Assembly: GCA_034926865.1 (NCBI GenBank)
Contig: JAYFQP010000028.1
Span: forward strand, 1-28,206
Reading direction: 5' to 3'
Source of the DNA: RGIG1902 sp034926865
Lineage (GTDB): Bacteria; Bacillota; Clostridia; Oscillospirales; Butyricicoccaceae
Length of the DNA stretch: 28,206 nucleotides
Made by a program: the position numbers and the translations under genes. Below are positions 8,198-14,935 of the stretch, piece by piece; the stretch's first letter is position 1, and every line of letters begins with the position of its first letter. The notes under the pieces were generated by a model. That model did not search any database and was not told where the DNA came from. It was given only the letters and a program-made list of their open reading frames with translations.

Positions 8198-9101
8198 AAC
8201 CAAACTGGGGGGTATAACCCTTAAAAATCCTGTTATACCGGCCAGCGGCACCTTTGGCTTTGGCTATGAAATGGCGCGGTTTTATGATCTCAATGTTCTT
8301 GGGGCCATAAGCCTAAAGGGGACGACAGGGGAGGAGCGCTTCGGCAACCCCACCCCCCGCATCGCAGAGTGCCGCGATGGGATGCTCAACGCCATAGGGC
8401 TACAGAATCCGGGCGTAGAGGCGGTTATATCAAAAGAGCTTCCGAAGATAAGGGAAAATTATAACGGCGTACTTATTGCAAATATATCCGGCTTTTCAAT
8501 AGATGAATATGTCAGCGTGGCTTCTCTGTTCGATAGAGCCCAGGGAATAGACATTCTTGAAATAAACATAAGCTGCCCAAATGTGCGCCACGGCGGCATG
8601 GCCTTTGGAACTGATCCTGCTGCGGCACGGGAAGTGACCAAGGCTGTCAGGGCAAAGACCAATAAGCCTGTATTCATGAAGCTTTCGCCTAATGTTACAG
8701 ATATAGTATCTATAGCCAAAGCCTGTGAAGATGGCGGAGCCGATGGAATAACCCTGATAAATACCCTGTTGGGCATGGTAATTGACGCTAAAACCGGCAG
8801 GCCGATAGTAAGCACAAAGATGGCAGGGTTTTCTGGGCCAGCAATAAAGCCGGTGGCCCTGCGCATGGTTTATCAGGTGGCATCCGCCGTGAAGCTGCCC
8901 ATAATAGGAGTTGGAGGTATTTCGCAGGCAGACGATGTTATAGAGTTCATGTCTGCTGGGGCCTCGGCCGTGCAGGTGGGGGCGCAGAATCTCGTCAACC
9001 CTTACGCTTGCCCGGATATAATAGAACAGCTGCCTAAAAAGATGGACGAGTATGGAATAAAGAGCCTTAAGGATATAATAGGAAGGAGCCTTTCGCTATG
9101 A
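8184..9101 (+). CDS. pyrD: Dihydroorotate dehydrogenase B, catalytic subunit (class 1B)
   Basis: FMN-dependent oxidation of dihydroorotate to orotate with NAD+ as final acceptor through PyrK. The 305 residues include the FMN-binding barrel motifs and the class 1B active-site cysteine, Cys131 in NISCPNVRHGG, plus GVGGIS and the phosphate-binding GASAVQVG near the C terminus. An open TTG at 8181 precedes it, but ATG 8184 sits seven bases after a perfect GGAGGTGA (8170-8177), so I chose the ATG. Presence of pyrK immediately upstream confirms class 1B over the quinone-dependent class 2. The last bases overlap the pyrF start (ATGA). Confidence 0.96.
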   Translation: MNRLETKLGGITLKNPVIPASGTFGFGYEMARFYDLNVLGAISLKGTTGEERFGNPTPRIAECRDGMLNAIGLQNPGVEAVISKELPKIRENYNGVLIANISGFSIDEYVSVASLFDRAQGIDILEINISCPNVRHGGMAFGTDPAAAREVTKAVRAKTNKPVFMKLSPNVTDIVSIAKACEDGGADGITLINTLLGMVIDAKTGRPIVSTKMAGFSGPAIKPVALRMVYQVASAVKLPIIGVGGISQADDVIEFMSAGASAVQVGAQNLVNPYACPDIIEQLPKKMDEYGIKSLKDIIGRSLSL

Positions 9102-9802
9102 TAAACAGAGATGTAATAATCGCGTGTGACTTCAAAGACAGGCATGACACCATGACATTTCTCAATCGCTTCACGGAAGAAAAGCCCTTTGTAAAGATTG
9201 GTATGGAGCTTTTTTACGGCGAAGGCCCGGATATAGTCCGGGAGATAAAGGCCGGGGGACATCGCATATTCCTTGACCTTAAGTTACATGATATTCCCAA
9301 TACCGTCAACAAGGCAATGCGGAATCTTGCCAGACTGGGCGTAGATATGACCAATGTTCACGCGGCTGGCACGATTGATATGATGCGCGCAGCTCTTGAG
9401 GGCCTTGTTGAGGGGGCCAAAGGTGAAAGGGCGATGCTGATCGCCGTTACTCAGCTTACCAGCACCAGCGAGGAGCGCATGCAGAAGGAGCTTTTGATAA
9501 ATGCGGCTATGGAAGAAACGGTAGCCCACTATGCAAAGAACACCAAGGAGGCAGGGCTTGACGGCGTGGTTTGTTCCCCACTTGAGGCATCCATAGTCAA
9601 GAGAGCTTGCGGAAGCGGGTTCATCACTGTAACGCCCGGGATACGCTATCCTGACGGTAATATGGGAGACCAGTCGAGAGTCATGACTCCAGCAAAAGCC
9701 AGAGAGACGGGAACCGAGTTCATAGTTGTGGGAAGGCCTATAACTCAGGCCGATGACCCCGTGGAGGCCTATCGCAGGGTTGTACGCGATTTCATAGGCT
9801 AA
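9098..9802 (+). CDS. pyrF: Orotidine-5'-phosphate decarboxylase
   Basis: Decarboxylates OMP to UMP, the last step of the pathway. The 234 residues carry the catalytic tetrad region FLDLKLHDIPNT with Asp60, Lys62 and Asp65, the first active-site Asp11 in ACDFKD, Lys33 (VKIG), and the phosphate-gripping VVGRPIT near the C terminus. The length is that of the short bacterial PyrF group. The start ATG overlaps the pyrD stop in the four bases ATGA. In the operon it precedes pyrE, the reverse of the reaction order. Confidence 0.96.
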   Translation: MINRDVIIACDFKDRHDTMTFLNRFTEEKPFVKIGMELFYGEGPDIVREIKAGGHRIFLDLKLHDIPNTVNKAMRNLARLGVDMTNVHAAGTIDMMRAALEGLVEGAKGERAMLIAVTQLTSTSEERMQKELLINAAMEETVAHYAKNTKEAGLDGVVCSPLEASIVKRACGSGFITVTPGIRYPDGNMGDQSRVMTPAKARETGTEFIVVGRPITQADDPVEAYRRVVRDFIG

Positions 9803-9827
9803 GGCTAAAATATAAAGGAGAATTATT

Positions 9828-10460
9828 ATGGAAAAGCAGGTAGCAAAGCTTCTTATGGATATAAAGGCAGTATTTCTCCGCCCATCCGAGCCATTTACAT
9901 GGGCCAGCGGCATAAAATCCCCCATATATTGCGATAACCGCCTTACTCTTTCTTATCCAGAGGTCAGAGATGTGATTGAAAATGGCCTTGCCGATATAGT
10001 GAGAAAAAATTACCCTGGGGTAGAGGCGATCGCCGGGACATCTACTGCAGGCATTGCCCATGCCGCGCTTGTGGCTGATATTCTTAAGCTTCCTATGGCA
10101 TATGTAAGGGCATCAGCCAAGGATCATGGCAGAAATAACCAGATAGAGGGCAGAATAGAACCGGGACAGAAGGTTGTTGTTATAGAAGACCTTATCTCTA
10201 CTGGTGGTTCGGTCATTGATGTGGTAAATGTTCTTCGTGAGCATGGGGCAGATGTTCTTGGCATAGCCTCAATATTCACCTATGGAATGCAGAAGGGGCT
10301 TGACCGTCTTGCACAGGCTAATGTTAAAAACATATCGCTTTCAAATTATAACGCCCTTGTGTCGGTAGCACATGAGACAGGCTATATAGCAGAAGGAGAT
10401 ATAAAAAAGCTTGAGGCTTTTCAAAAGGATCCATCCGACGAAAGTTGGCAGGCACTTTAA
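9828..10460 (+). CDS. pyrE: Orotate phosphoribosyltransferase
   Basis: Transfers the phosphoribosyl group of PRPP to orotate to make OMP. The PRPP-binding loop VVVIEDLISTGGS is at 117-129, and the flexible catalytic loop with the Lys/His/Arg cluster (ASAKDHGRNNQIEGR) at about 96-109. The 210 residues match the family. A clear AAAGGAG ribosome binding site precedes the ATG after a 25-base gap from pyrF, the largest spacing in the operon. It is the last gene; a hairpin without a good U tract follows. Confidence 0.96.
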   Translation: MEKQVAKLLMDIKAVFLRPSEPFTWASGIKSPIYCDNRLTLSYPEVRDVIENGLADIVRKNYPGVEAIAGTSTAGIAHAALVADILKLPMAYVRASAKDHGRNNQIEGRIEPGQKVVVIEDLISTGGSVIDVVNVLREHGADVLGIASIFTYGMQKGLDRLAQANVKNISLSNYNALVSVAHETGYIAEGDIKKLEAFQKDPSDESWQAL

Positions 10461-10474
10461 GAAATTGGAAGATG

Positions 10475-10496
10475 CTCCCTCGGCTTGCCGGGGGAG
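10475..10496 (+). terminator. Hairpin at the end of the pyr operon
   Basis: A GC-rich inverted repeat, CTCCCTCGGC at 10475-10484 against GCCGGGGGAG at 10487-10496, has a single T-G wobble. The downstream sequence TGATTCG has no U run, so this is either a poor intrinsic terminator or an mRNA 3'-end stabiliser. The next 170 bases, up to the promoter at 10668, hold no gene I can recognise. Confidence 0.4.
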
Positions 10497-10667
10497 TGAT
10501 TCGTTATGGTTTAAAGTATGAACTGAGAAGACAAGATCACGGAAATAGTAACCTCTAAAAGCATTTTTTTAAAAACATGAAGTTTTTGGGATCAAAATGA
10601 GAAGGGTTAGCGTCAATATAACAATATTAAAGCAAAACCGGTAATACTTAAGAGTGGGTTAAGACTA

Positions 10668-10696
10668 TCGACAAGAATAAAACCTCGTGGTATACT
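10668..10696 (+). promoter_or_regulatory. Promoter of the XpaC-like gene
   Basis: TCGACA (10668-10673) and TATACT (10691-10696) are separated by 17 bases, about 44 bases upstream of the start codon. The gene therefore appears to be transcribed independently of the pyr operon. Confidence 0.5.
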
Positions 10697-10739
10697 TATA
10701 TTGCTTGTACTTTGATCTTTCCTTGATGGAGGCACTTTC

Positions 10740-11855
10740 GTGAAAAATAAAAACAGCATACCATGGTGGTTAATTATAGCTATGTTCATTTTTTTCTGGC
10801 CGGTGGGCATGGGTCTTATGTTCATAAAGCTTTTCGGCGAGAATAAAGACGGCAAACGTGCGCAGTACCGCAAAGGTGAATATCGTTTTTCGGGCGGATA
10901 TGTCGATGTCCCTTACAGCAGTTCAGATGCTGAGGTCGGGGCTAAGATAAACAGGCCGGCAGGCGATCAGTCGATGTTCTCCCTTAAAAAGGGCGGCGTG
11001 ATAAAAGGCCTTGGAATTTCATTGACGGTTTTGGGAGTTATATGCAGCGCCTTGTCCTTTCTCGGGACAATGGTATCCAGCTATTCCTTTTTACAATCTG
11101 CTATCATTTCTTCTATGGTGTTTATATCTATGGGCGCCCCTGGTCTTGCTATCGCTTTTTGGGGCAACTCTACGCTTGGAAAAGCCCAGCGTTACCGCAG
11201 ATATTCTCATATGATCGGCGACAGCGAGGAAGTTTCGCTTGACCGCCTTGCCGGAGCCATGGGAGTATCCTATGAAAAGGTTTGTGCTGATCTTCATAAG
11301 ATGCTGGATAATGGCTTTTTTGAAGGTTATTATATAGATCATGAACTAAGAGTTATGACTACGGGCAGGCTAAGCGGAGGCATGACAGCCAGGGAGGCTG
11401 AGGATCGTGAGCAGCAGGCAGACCATACTCATCAGATAAATCCTGCTGACAGAATCCTTGAAATTAATAATTCAATAAAGCAGCCTGAGGTTTCTGAAAA
11501 GGTAACAAGGCTTGAGGGCCTTACAAGGCGTATTTACAATTACACTGATGCCTACCCCCATAAGGAGAAATACGCTAAGAGCTTTAAAGAGAGATATCTT
11601 CCCAAGACGATAAAAATACTGGAGTCTTACAGCCGTTTTGAACGCTCGGGCAGCAGCGGCGAGAACGTCAGGGCCGCTATGAAGGATGTGGAAGCTGTAT
11701 TGGACGTGCTTATCGGCAGTTTTGAAAAACAGCTGGACATGCTCTATATGGATGAAGCCTTGGACGTGACCACGGATATAGATGTGCTTGAAAGTATGAT
11801 ATCCGGTGACGGCCTTGGAGATAACCCATTTTCAATGAGACAAGAAGGTATGTAG
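10740..11855 (+). CDS. XpaC-like membrane protein (5-bromo-4-chloroindolyl phosphate hydrolysis family)
   Basis: A 371-residue membrane protein of unknown biochemical role. Hydrophobic segments lie at about 9-31, 88-110 and 118-142. After them comes a helix-turn-helix-like region (LDRLAGAMGVSYEKVCADLHKMLDNGFF, about 166-195), a hydrophilic linker, and a C-terminal helical domain (about 255-365, YLPKTIKILESY...). This resembles the domain of the family named after Bacillus XpaC, often found near TelA-type genes; no TelA is present here. The start is GTG at 10740, seven bases after GGAGG (10728-10732). A strong terminator follows, so this is a single-gene unit. The family call rests on overall pattern and is moderately sure. 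Confidence 0.6.
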   Translation: MKNKNSIPWWLIIAMFIFFWPVGMGLMFIKLFGENKDGKRAQYRKGEYRFSGGYVDVPYSSSDAEVGAKINRPAGDQSMFSLKKGGVIKGLGISLTVLGVICSALSFLGTMVSSYSFLQSAIISSMVFISMGAPGLAIAFWGNSTLGKAQRYRRYSHMIGDSEEVSLDRLAGAMGVSYEKVCADLHKMLDNGFFEGYYIDHELRVMTTGRLSGGMTAREAEDREQQADHTHQINPADRILEINNSIKQPEVSEKVTRLEGLTRRIYNYTDAYPHKEKYAKSFKERYLPKTIKILESYSRFERSGSSGENVRAAMKDVEAVLDVLIGSFEKQLDMLYMDEALDVTTDIDVLESMISGDGLGDNPFSMRQEGM

Positions 11856-11882
11856 TTGGTTCAGTGGCAGCGATAGAGAATT

Positions 11883-11918
11883 AAAGGGTGTGACGCATTA
11901 AAGCGGCTCACCCTTTTT
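11883..11918 (+). terminator. Rho-independent terminator after the XpaC-like gene
   Basis: The stem pairs 11883-11896 with 11903-11916: AAAGGGTG/CACCCTTT plus an inner CGC/GCG across a three-base internal loop, with a T run at 11914-11918. It stands between convergent genes, so it may also slow minus-strand transcripts from the GH3 gene. Confidence 0.8.
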
Positions 11919-11927
11919 GTTGTGTTG

Positions 11928-13097
11928 CTATTGCTTTATTATGCCTAGGTCTATTTTCCATAATAATATCCGCAGAACGGAATTATTTATCTGGTCCTCG
12001 CTGATTCGCCCTTCTTTTACTGCCGAGATAACAGCCGGGATCTGTTGCTCGAACTCTGTGCAGCAGATCATATCATTGCCGGCAAGAACTGCTAAAACAG
12101 CGGCCTCCGGAACGGTAGTGAAACTCTTTATCGCGTCCATGTAAAGGTCATCGGTCATTATTACGCCGTCGAAACTTAAATCTTCCCGCAATATTTTGTG
12201 TACAGCCTGTGAAAGAGAGGCCGGGTTTTGAGAATCCATACATTCCACAACATTGTGGCAGACAAGCACAGAGCCTGCGCCTTGCACGATACCCTCTTTA
12301 AATGGTAAAAAGTCGCTGCTTTGAAATTCTTCAAGGCTTCTGGTATCTATTGTGGCCTCGGTATGGCTGTCCCCGCAGTTTCCATAGCCGGGGAAATGTT
12401 TTAAAACTGTTCCCATTCCTTCGTCCTTCATTACAGTCATGACATTCAGGACATACCGGGAGGTAAGAGCAGCATCTTGCCCAAAGGATCGTGAGTATAT
12501 GAAAGAGGATTTGTCAGTTGAAATATCACATATAGGCGCCATATTGACATTGATACCAAGTGCGTGAAGCAAGCGGCATTTATCAGCAGTGTCAGACATT
12601 ATAAGGTCAAAGCCGCCGTCTTTATAAAGCTGTCGGGGAGAAAGAAACGGTGAGGCGCGAAAAGCCTTATAGCGGCTGATGCGGTTAACTGTTCCGCCTT
12701 CCTCATCCACGGCTATAAGCATAGGGACTGAAGACGCATCCTGGTAAGACTGAATACGGGAAGTGACCTCTTCTTTTGTTTTATCTTTAAAATCTGCGCC
12801 AAAAAGAAGGTATCCTCCAAGCGCGTATTGAGACGCTAAAGATGCCTGGTCTTTTGATGGGCAGCGAACAAGAAACATCTGGCCTACTTTATCTTCAAGC
12901 GTCATTTTTTCAATGATAGACATTGCCGTCGTTATGTTTTGAGGGACTTCTTCTTCCTGCGCGGGAGGGCTTTCTTCCGCATCAGGAGTTTGCTCGCTTT
13001 CAGCTTGATCATCAGGCAGGGATATTTCAACTTTTCCCACGCTTGCGCATGAGGTTAGAAGCATAAGAGCCAGGAGAAGTAGAATGAGTCTTTTCAC
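11928..13097 (-). CDS. Glycoside hydrolase family 3 lipoprotein, beta-N-acetylhexosaminidase-like
   Basis: Probably removes terminal N-acetylglucosamine from cell-wall fragments outside the membrane (NagZ type). The predicted protein has 389 residues. It has a lipoprotein signal, MKRLILLLLALMLLTSC, with lipobox Cys17, and then an acidic Glu/Pro/Gln-rich linker to about residue 52. The GH3 barrel carries DEEGGTVNR, KHFPGYG (233-239), the Asp243-x-His245 dyad and the nucleophile region MTDDLYM (314-320). The frame is open to a TTG at 13118, but GTG 13097 sits seven bases after AAGGAGA and directly begins the signal peptide, so I chose it. The DUF1177 gene lies upstream on the same strand, separated by a strong hairpin. 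Confidence 0.85.
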   Translation of the reverse strand: MKRLILLLLALMLLTSCASVGKVEISLPDDQAESEQTPDAEESPPAQEEEVPQNITTAMSIIEKMTLEDKVGQMFLVRCPSKDQASLASQYALGGYLLFGADFKDKTKEEVTSRIQSYQDASSVPMLIAVDEEGGTVNRISRYKAFRASPFLSPRQLYKDGGFDLIMSDTADKCRLLHALGINVNMAPICDISTDKSSFIYSRSFGQDAALTSRYVLNVMTVMKDEGMGTVLKHFPGYGNCGDSHTEATIDTRSLEEFQSSDFLPFKEGIVQGAGSVLVCHNVVECMDSQNPASLSQAVHKILREDLSFDGVIMTDDLYMDAIKSFTTVPEAAVLAVLAGNDMICCTEFEQQIPAVISAVKEGRISEDQINNSVLRILLWKIDLGIIKQ

Positions 13098-13125
13098 AGC
13101 GTTTCTCCTTTTGTTCAATGTTAAA

Positions 13126-13150
13126 TCGCCGCGGCATTGGGCCGCGGCGA
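13126..13150 (-). terminator. Perfect 10-bp GC-rich hairpin between DUF1177 and the GH3 gene
   Basis: TCGCCGCGGC (13126-13135) and GCCGCGGCGA (13141-13150) pair perfectly around a five-base loop. On the minus strand it is followed by TTTAA, a weak U tract. It probably ends or attenuates transcripts from the DUF1177 gene before the GH3 gene, 29 bases further on; no separate promoter fits comfortably in that space. Confidence 0.6.
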
Positions 13151-13170
13151 TAGGCTTTGCTGTTGGTTTG

Positions 13171-14103
13171 TTATTTGTGCTTTTTCTGGAAAAACTTGAG
13201 GTCTCCGTAAAGCTCTAAAAGCTTCTGATACTCTTCTTCATCGTAGAAGGAGCAATTTCCGCGGGTAAAGTCTTTTGCTACTTCAATGATGAAGCGGGCA
13301 GCCTGCTCGACATCTACGATATGGGTAGCTCCCGTGGCGCAGCCGGCAACGGGGGTCTCCGTTGTAATGGCAATTCCCACTACGGGAGCTGTTGTGGCAA
13401 CACAGGGCTGAAGTATGCTGTTCATATGATAAACGCCGTTGCCATAGGGGGTGATATCCTGGATCGACAGGGGGAACACATACGCGGGCTGTCCCGTGAC
13501 ACGACTCATGATTTCAACCAGATCATCGCTGGCCTTAAGAATATAACCTTCTTTAACCGGGCAGGAGATGGCAAATCCGCGTTTGCAGATTATTTTATTT
13601 CCCTTGGTTGTATCAGCTGACAGAACAGCGTCAACATCCATTTCTACTTCGAGGCGGTTGATTGTTTCCATTTCAACGGGAGAGCCCATAAAGGGTGTGG
13701 GGAAATGAGGTGCTGTGGGAGCGTGTGGGCAAACATGGGTAGTGACTATAACGTCACCGGGCAGGCAGTCGCCTTTCTTCTTCATGTCGCAAAGCTTGAG
13801 GGCCGCCGAGATAGCGGTAAGAGCTCCGTCTCCATCAGATACAAAGCCTATCATTTCAGGGCGGGCGCCGAGGCCGCCGAGACGCCCGGTAACGCCGATA
13901 GAAGGAGCTTTTCCTCCGCTAAGCTTGCCGTCTGTACCCTTAATGATTATCCTTACAAAATCTGTTGTACCTTTTGCACATTCAAGGCGCTGCACCTCAA
14001 CACAATCTTCAAAGCCTTTTTCTGCGAAAAAGTTTTAGACCACTTGTCCGCTGGCAGCGGGATCATCGAGAATTTCAAATATATCCATTACCTGCTTAAG
14101 CAT
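13171..14103 (-). pseudogene. DUF1177 family protein interrupted by an in-frame TAA at codon 23
   Basis: From ATG 14103 the frame reads MLKQVMDIFEILDDPAASG, then two Val codons, a TAA stop (14035-14037), and then NFFAEKGFEDC and 280 more residues in the same frame. Those include TTDFVRIIIKG, IGVTGRLGGLGARPEM, TTKGNKI, QDITPYGNGVYHMNS and VAGCATGATH, features I associate with DUF1177 proteins. With the stop read as a sense codon the product is 310 residues, about family length. A minus-strand promoter and a GGGAG ribosome binding site precede the ATG. The longest uninterrupted frame begins at GTG 13995 but would lose the N-terminal helix. The function of the family is unknown. A single-base nonsense change, a sequencing error or readthrough are all possible; no frameshift is needed. 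Confidence 0.75.
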
Positions 14104-14148
14104 TTAAATACACTCCCATCAAATATGTTGTCCTTTTCAGGTAAACTA

Positions 14149-14177
14149 ATTTTATCATAGCGTGTTGTTTATTGCAA
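14149..14177 (-). promoter_or_regulatory. Promoter of the DUF1177 gene
   Basis: On the minus strand, -35 TTGCAA (14172-14177) and -10 TAAAAT (14149-14154) are 17 bases apart and about 46 bases upstream of ATG 14103. This supports 14103, and not 13995, as the original start. Confidence 0.55.
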
Positions 14178-14264
14178 GAATTCAAGAAGTATAAGATAAG
14201 ATTTTGTGACTGATATCTAGACCGCAGCAGGCATCGAGCGCATTTTGTTCAAACAGCAGGAGGA

Positions 14265-14294
14265 TTGACAAAACCTAAAAGTTAACTGTATAAT
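14265..14294 (+). promoter_or_regulatory. Near-consensus sigma-A promoter of the ECF transporter unit
   Basis: Perfect -35 TTGACA (14265-14270) and perfect -10 TATAAT (14289-14294) with an 18-base spacer. The predicted start, near 14300, coincides with the first base of a hairpin in the leader. Confidence 0.85.
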
Positions 14295-14297
14295 AAT

Positions 14298-14386
14298 AAA
14301 TAATCAGCGCCATGAAGGTGCATTATTTGAGGGATGAACACTCAGACCCAAGGCCGAAGCTTTGGGCCTTTGAGTGTTATTTTTTT
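14298..14386 (+). promoter_or_regulatory. Short leader with 5' hairpin and intrinsic terminator ahead of the ECF gene
   Basis: Hairpin 1 pairs 14298-14304 with 14322-14328 and 14307-14311 with 14317-14321 around the loop ATGAA, with a CA bulge. The terminator pairs 14337-14344 with 14371-14378 (AACACTCA/TGAGTGTT) and 14350-14355 with 14365-14370 (AAGGCC/GGCCTT), and ends in seven T (14380-14386). It lies only 17 bases before the start codon, so most transcripts would stop before the gene unless termination is relieved. This is the layout of a riboswitch or attenuator. I recognise no known aptamer, and the upstream part is only about 40 bases. Confidence 0.6.
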
Positions 14387-14402
14387 GAAAGAGGGACTAA
14401 TA

Positions 14403-14933
14403 ATGAAGACAAAAAGTCTAGGGGTAAAAAATCTTGTTATGGGGGCGGTATGTATAGCCCTTGGAATATATCTTCCGTTTTTGACAGGCCAGATACCATC
14501 TGTTGGAAGCATGCTTTTGCCAATGCATATTCCTGTGCTGCTTGCCGGATATCTCTGCGGCGGCCCTATGGGGCTCATAGTAGGGGCTGTCACGCCGCTT
14601 TTAAGGTCTATGCTTTACGGTATGCCGCCAATGTATCCCGCGGCAACAGCCATGGCTTTTGAGCTTGCAGCGTATGGGCTTTTGACAGGCCTGCTTTACA
14701 GGAAGTTTGGAAAAGACACCAAAGCAATCTATATGTCGCTTATTTCCGCTATGATTGGCGGAAGGATAGTTTGGGGTGTTATAATGTGGGCTATTATGAG
14801 CACAATGGGTGGAGCTTTCACAATGGCGGCTTTTATAGCAGGAGCATTTACAAATGCTGTGCCGGGGATAATTCTTCAGATTGTTATTATACCTGTTATC
14901 GTTATGGCGCTTAAGAAAAGCAAGGTCTTATAA
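14403..14933 (+). CDS. ECF transporter S component (substrate-binding membrane subunit)
   Basis: A 176-residue, very hydrophobic protein with five or six membrane segments. The start resembles other vitamin-type ECF S subunits (LVMGAVCIALGIYLPFLTG). Small-residue helices follow (HIPVLLAGYLCGGPMGLIVGAVTPLLRS, then MAFELAAYGLLTGLLY), and the C-terminal helices are VPGIILQIVIIPVIVMAL. S components capture a vitamin or other micronutrient and share an energising EcfAA'T module encoded elsewhere; none is nearby. The open frame begins at 14334 inside the leader terminator. ATG 14403 has GAGGG seven bases upstream and begins the typical N terminus, so I chose it. The substrate is not determined; the adjacent kinase suggests a compound that is trapped by phosphorylation. 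Confidence 0.8.
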   Translation: MKTKSLGVKNLVMGAVCIALGIYLPFLTGQIPSVGSMLLPMHIPVLLAGYLCGGPMGLIVGAVTPLLRSMLYGMPPMYPAATAMAFELAAYGLLTGLLYRKFGKDTKAIYMSLISAMIGGRIVWGVIMWAIMSTMGGAFTMAAFIAGAFTNAVPGIILQIVIIPVIVMALKKSKVL

Positions 14934-14935
14934 AA

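Noticed and set aside
13171..13995. DUF1177 gene starting at GTG 13995 as a normal complete gene
   Set aside because: The upstream 36 codons continue the family sequence in the same frame across the TAA, and the promoter and ribosome binding site fit ATG 14103, so the shorter start would omit a conserved N terminus.
14334..14402. N-terminal extension of the ECF S component, or a leader peptide starting at ATG 14334
   Set aside because: The segment coincides with the terminator hairpin, and its ATG directly abuts GAGGG with no spacing; the downstream ATG 14403 is properly spaced.
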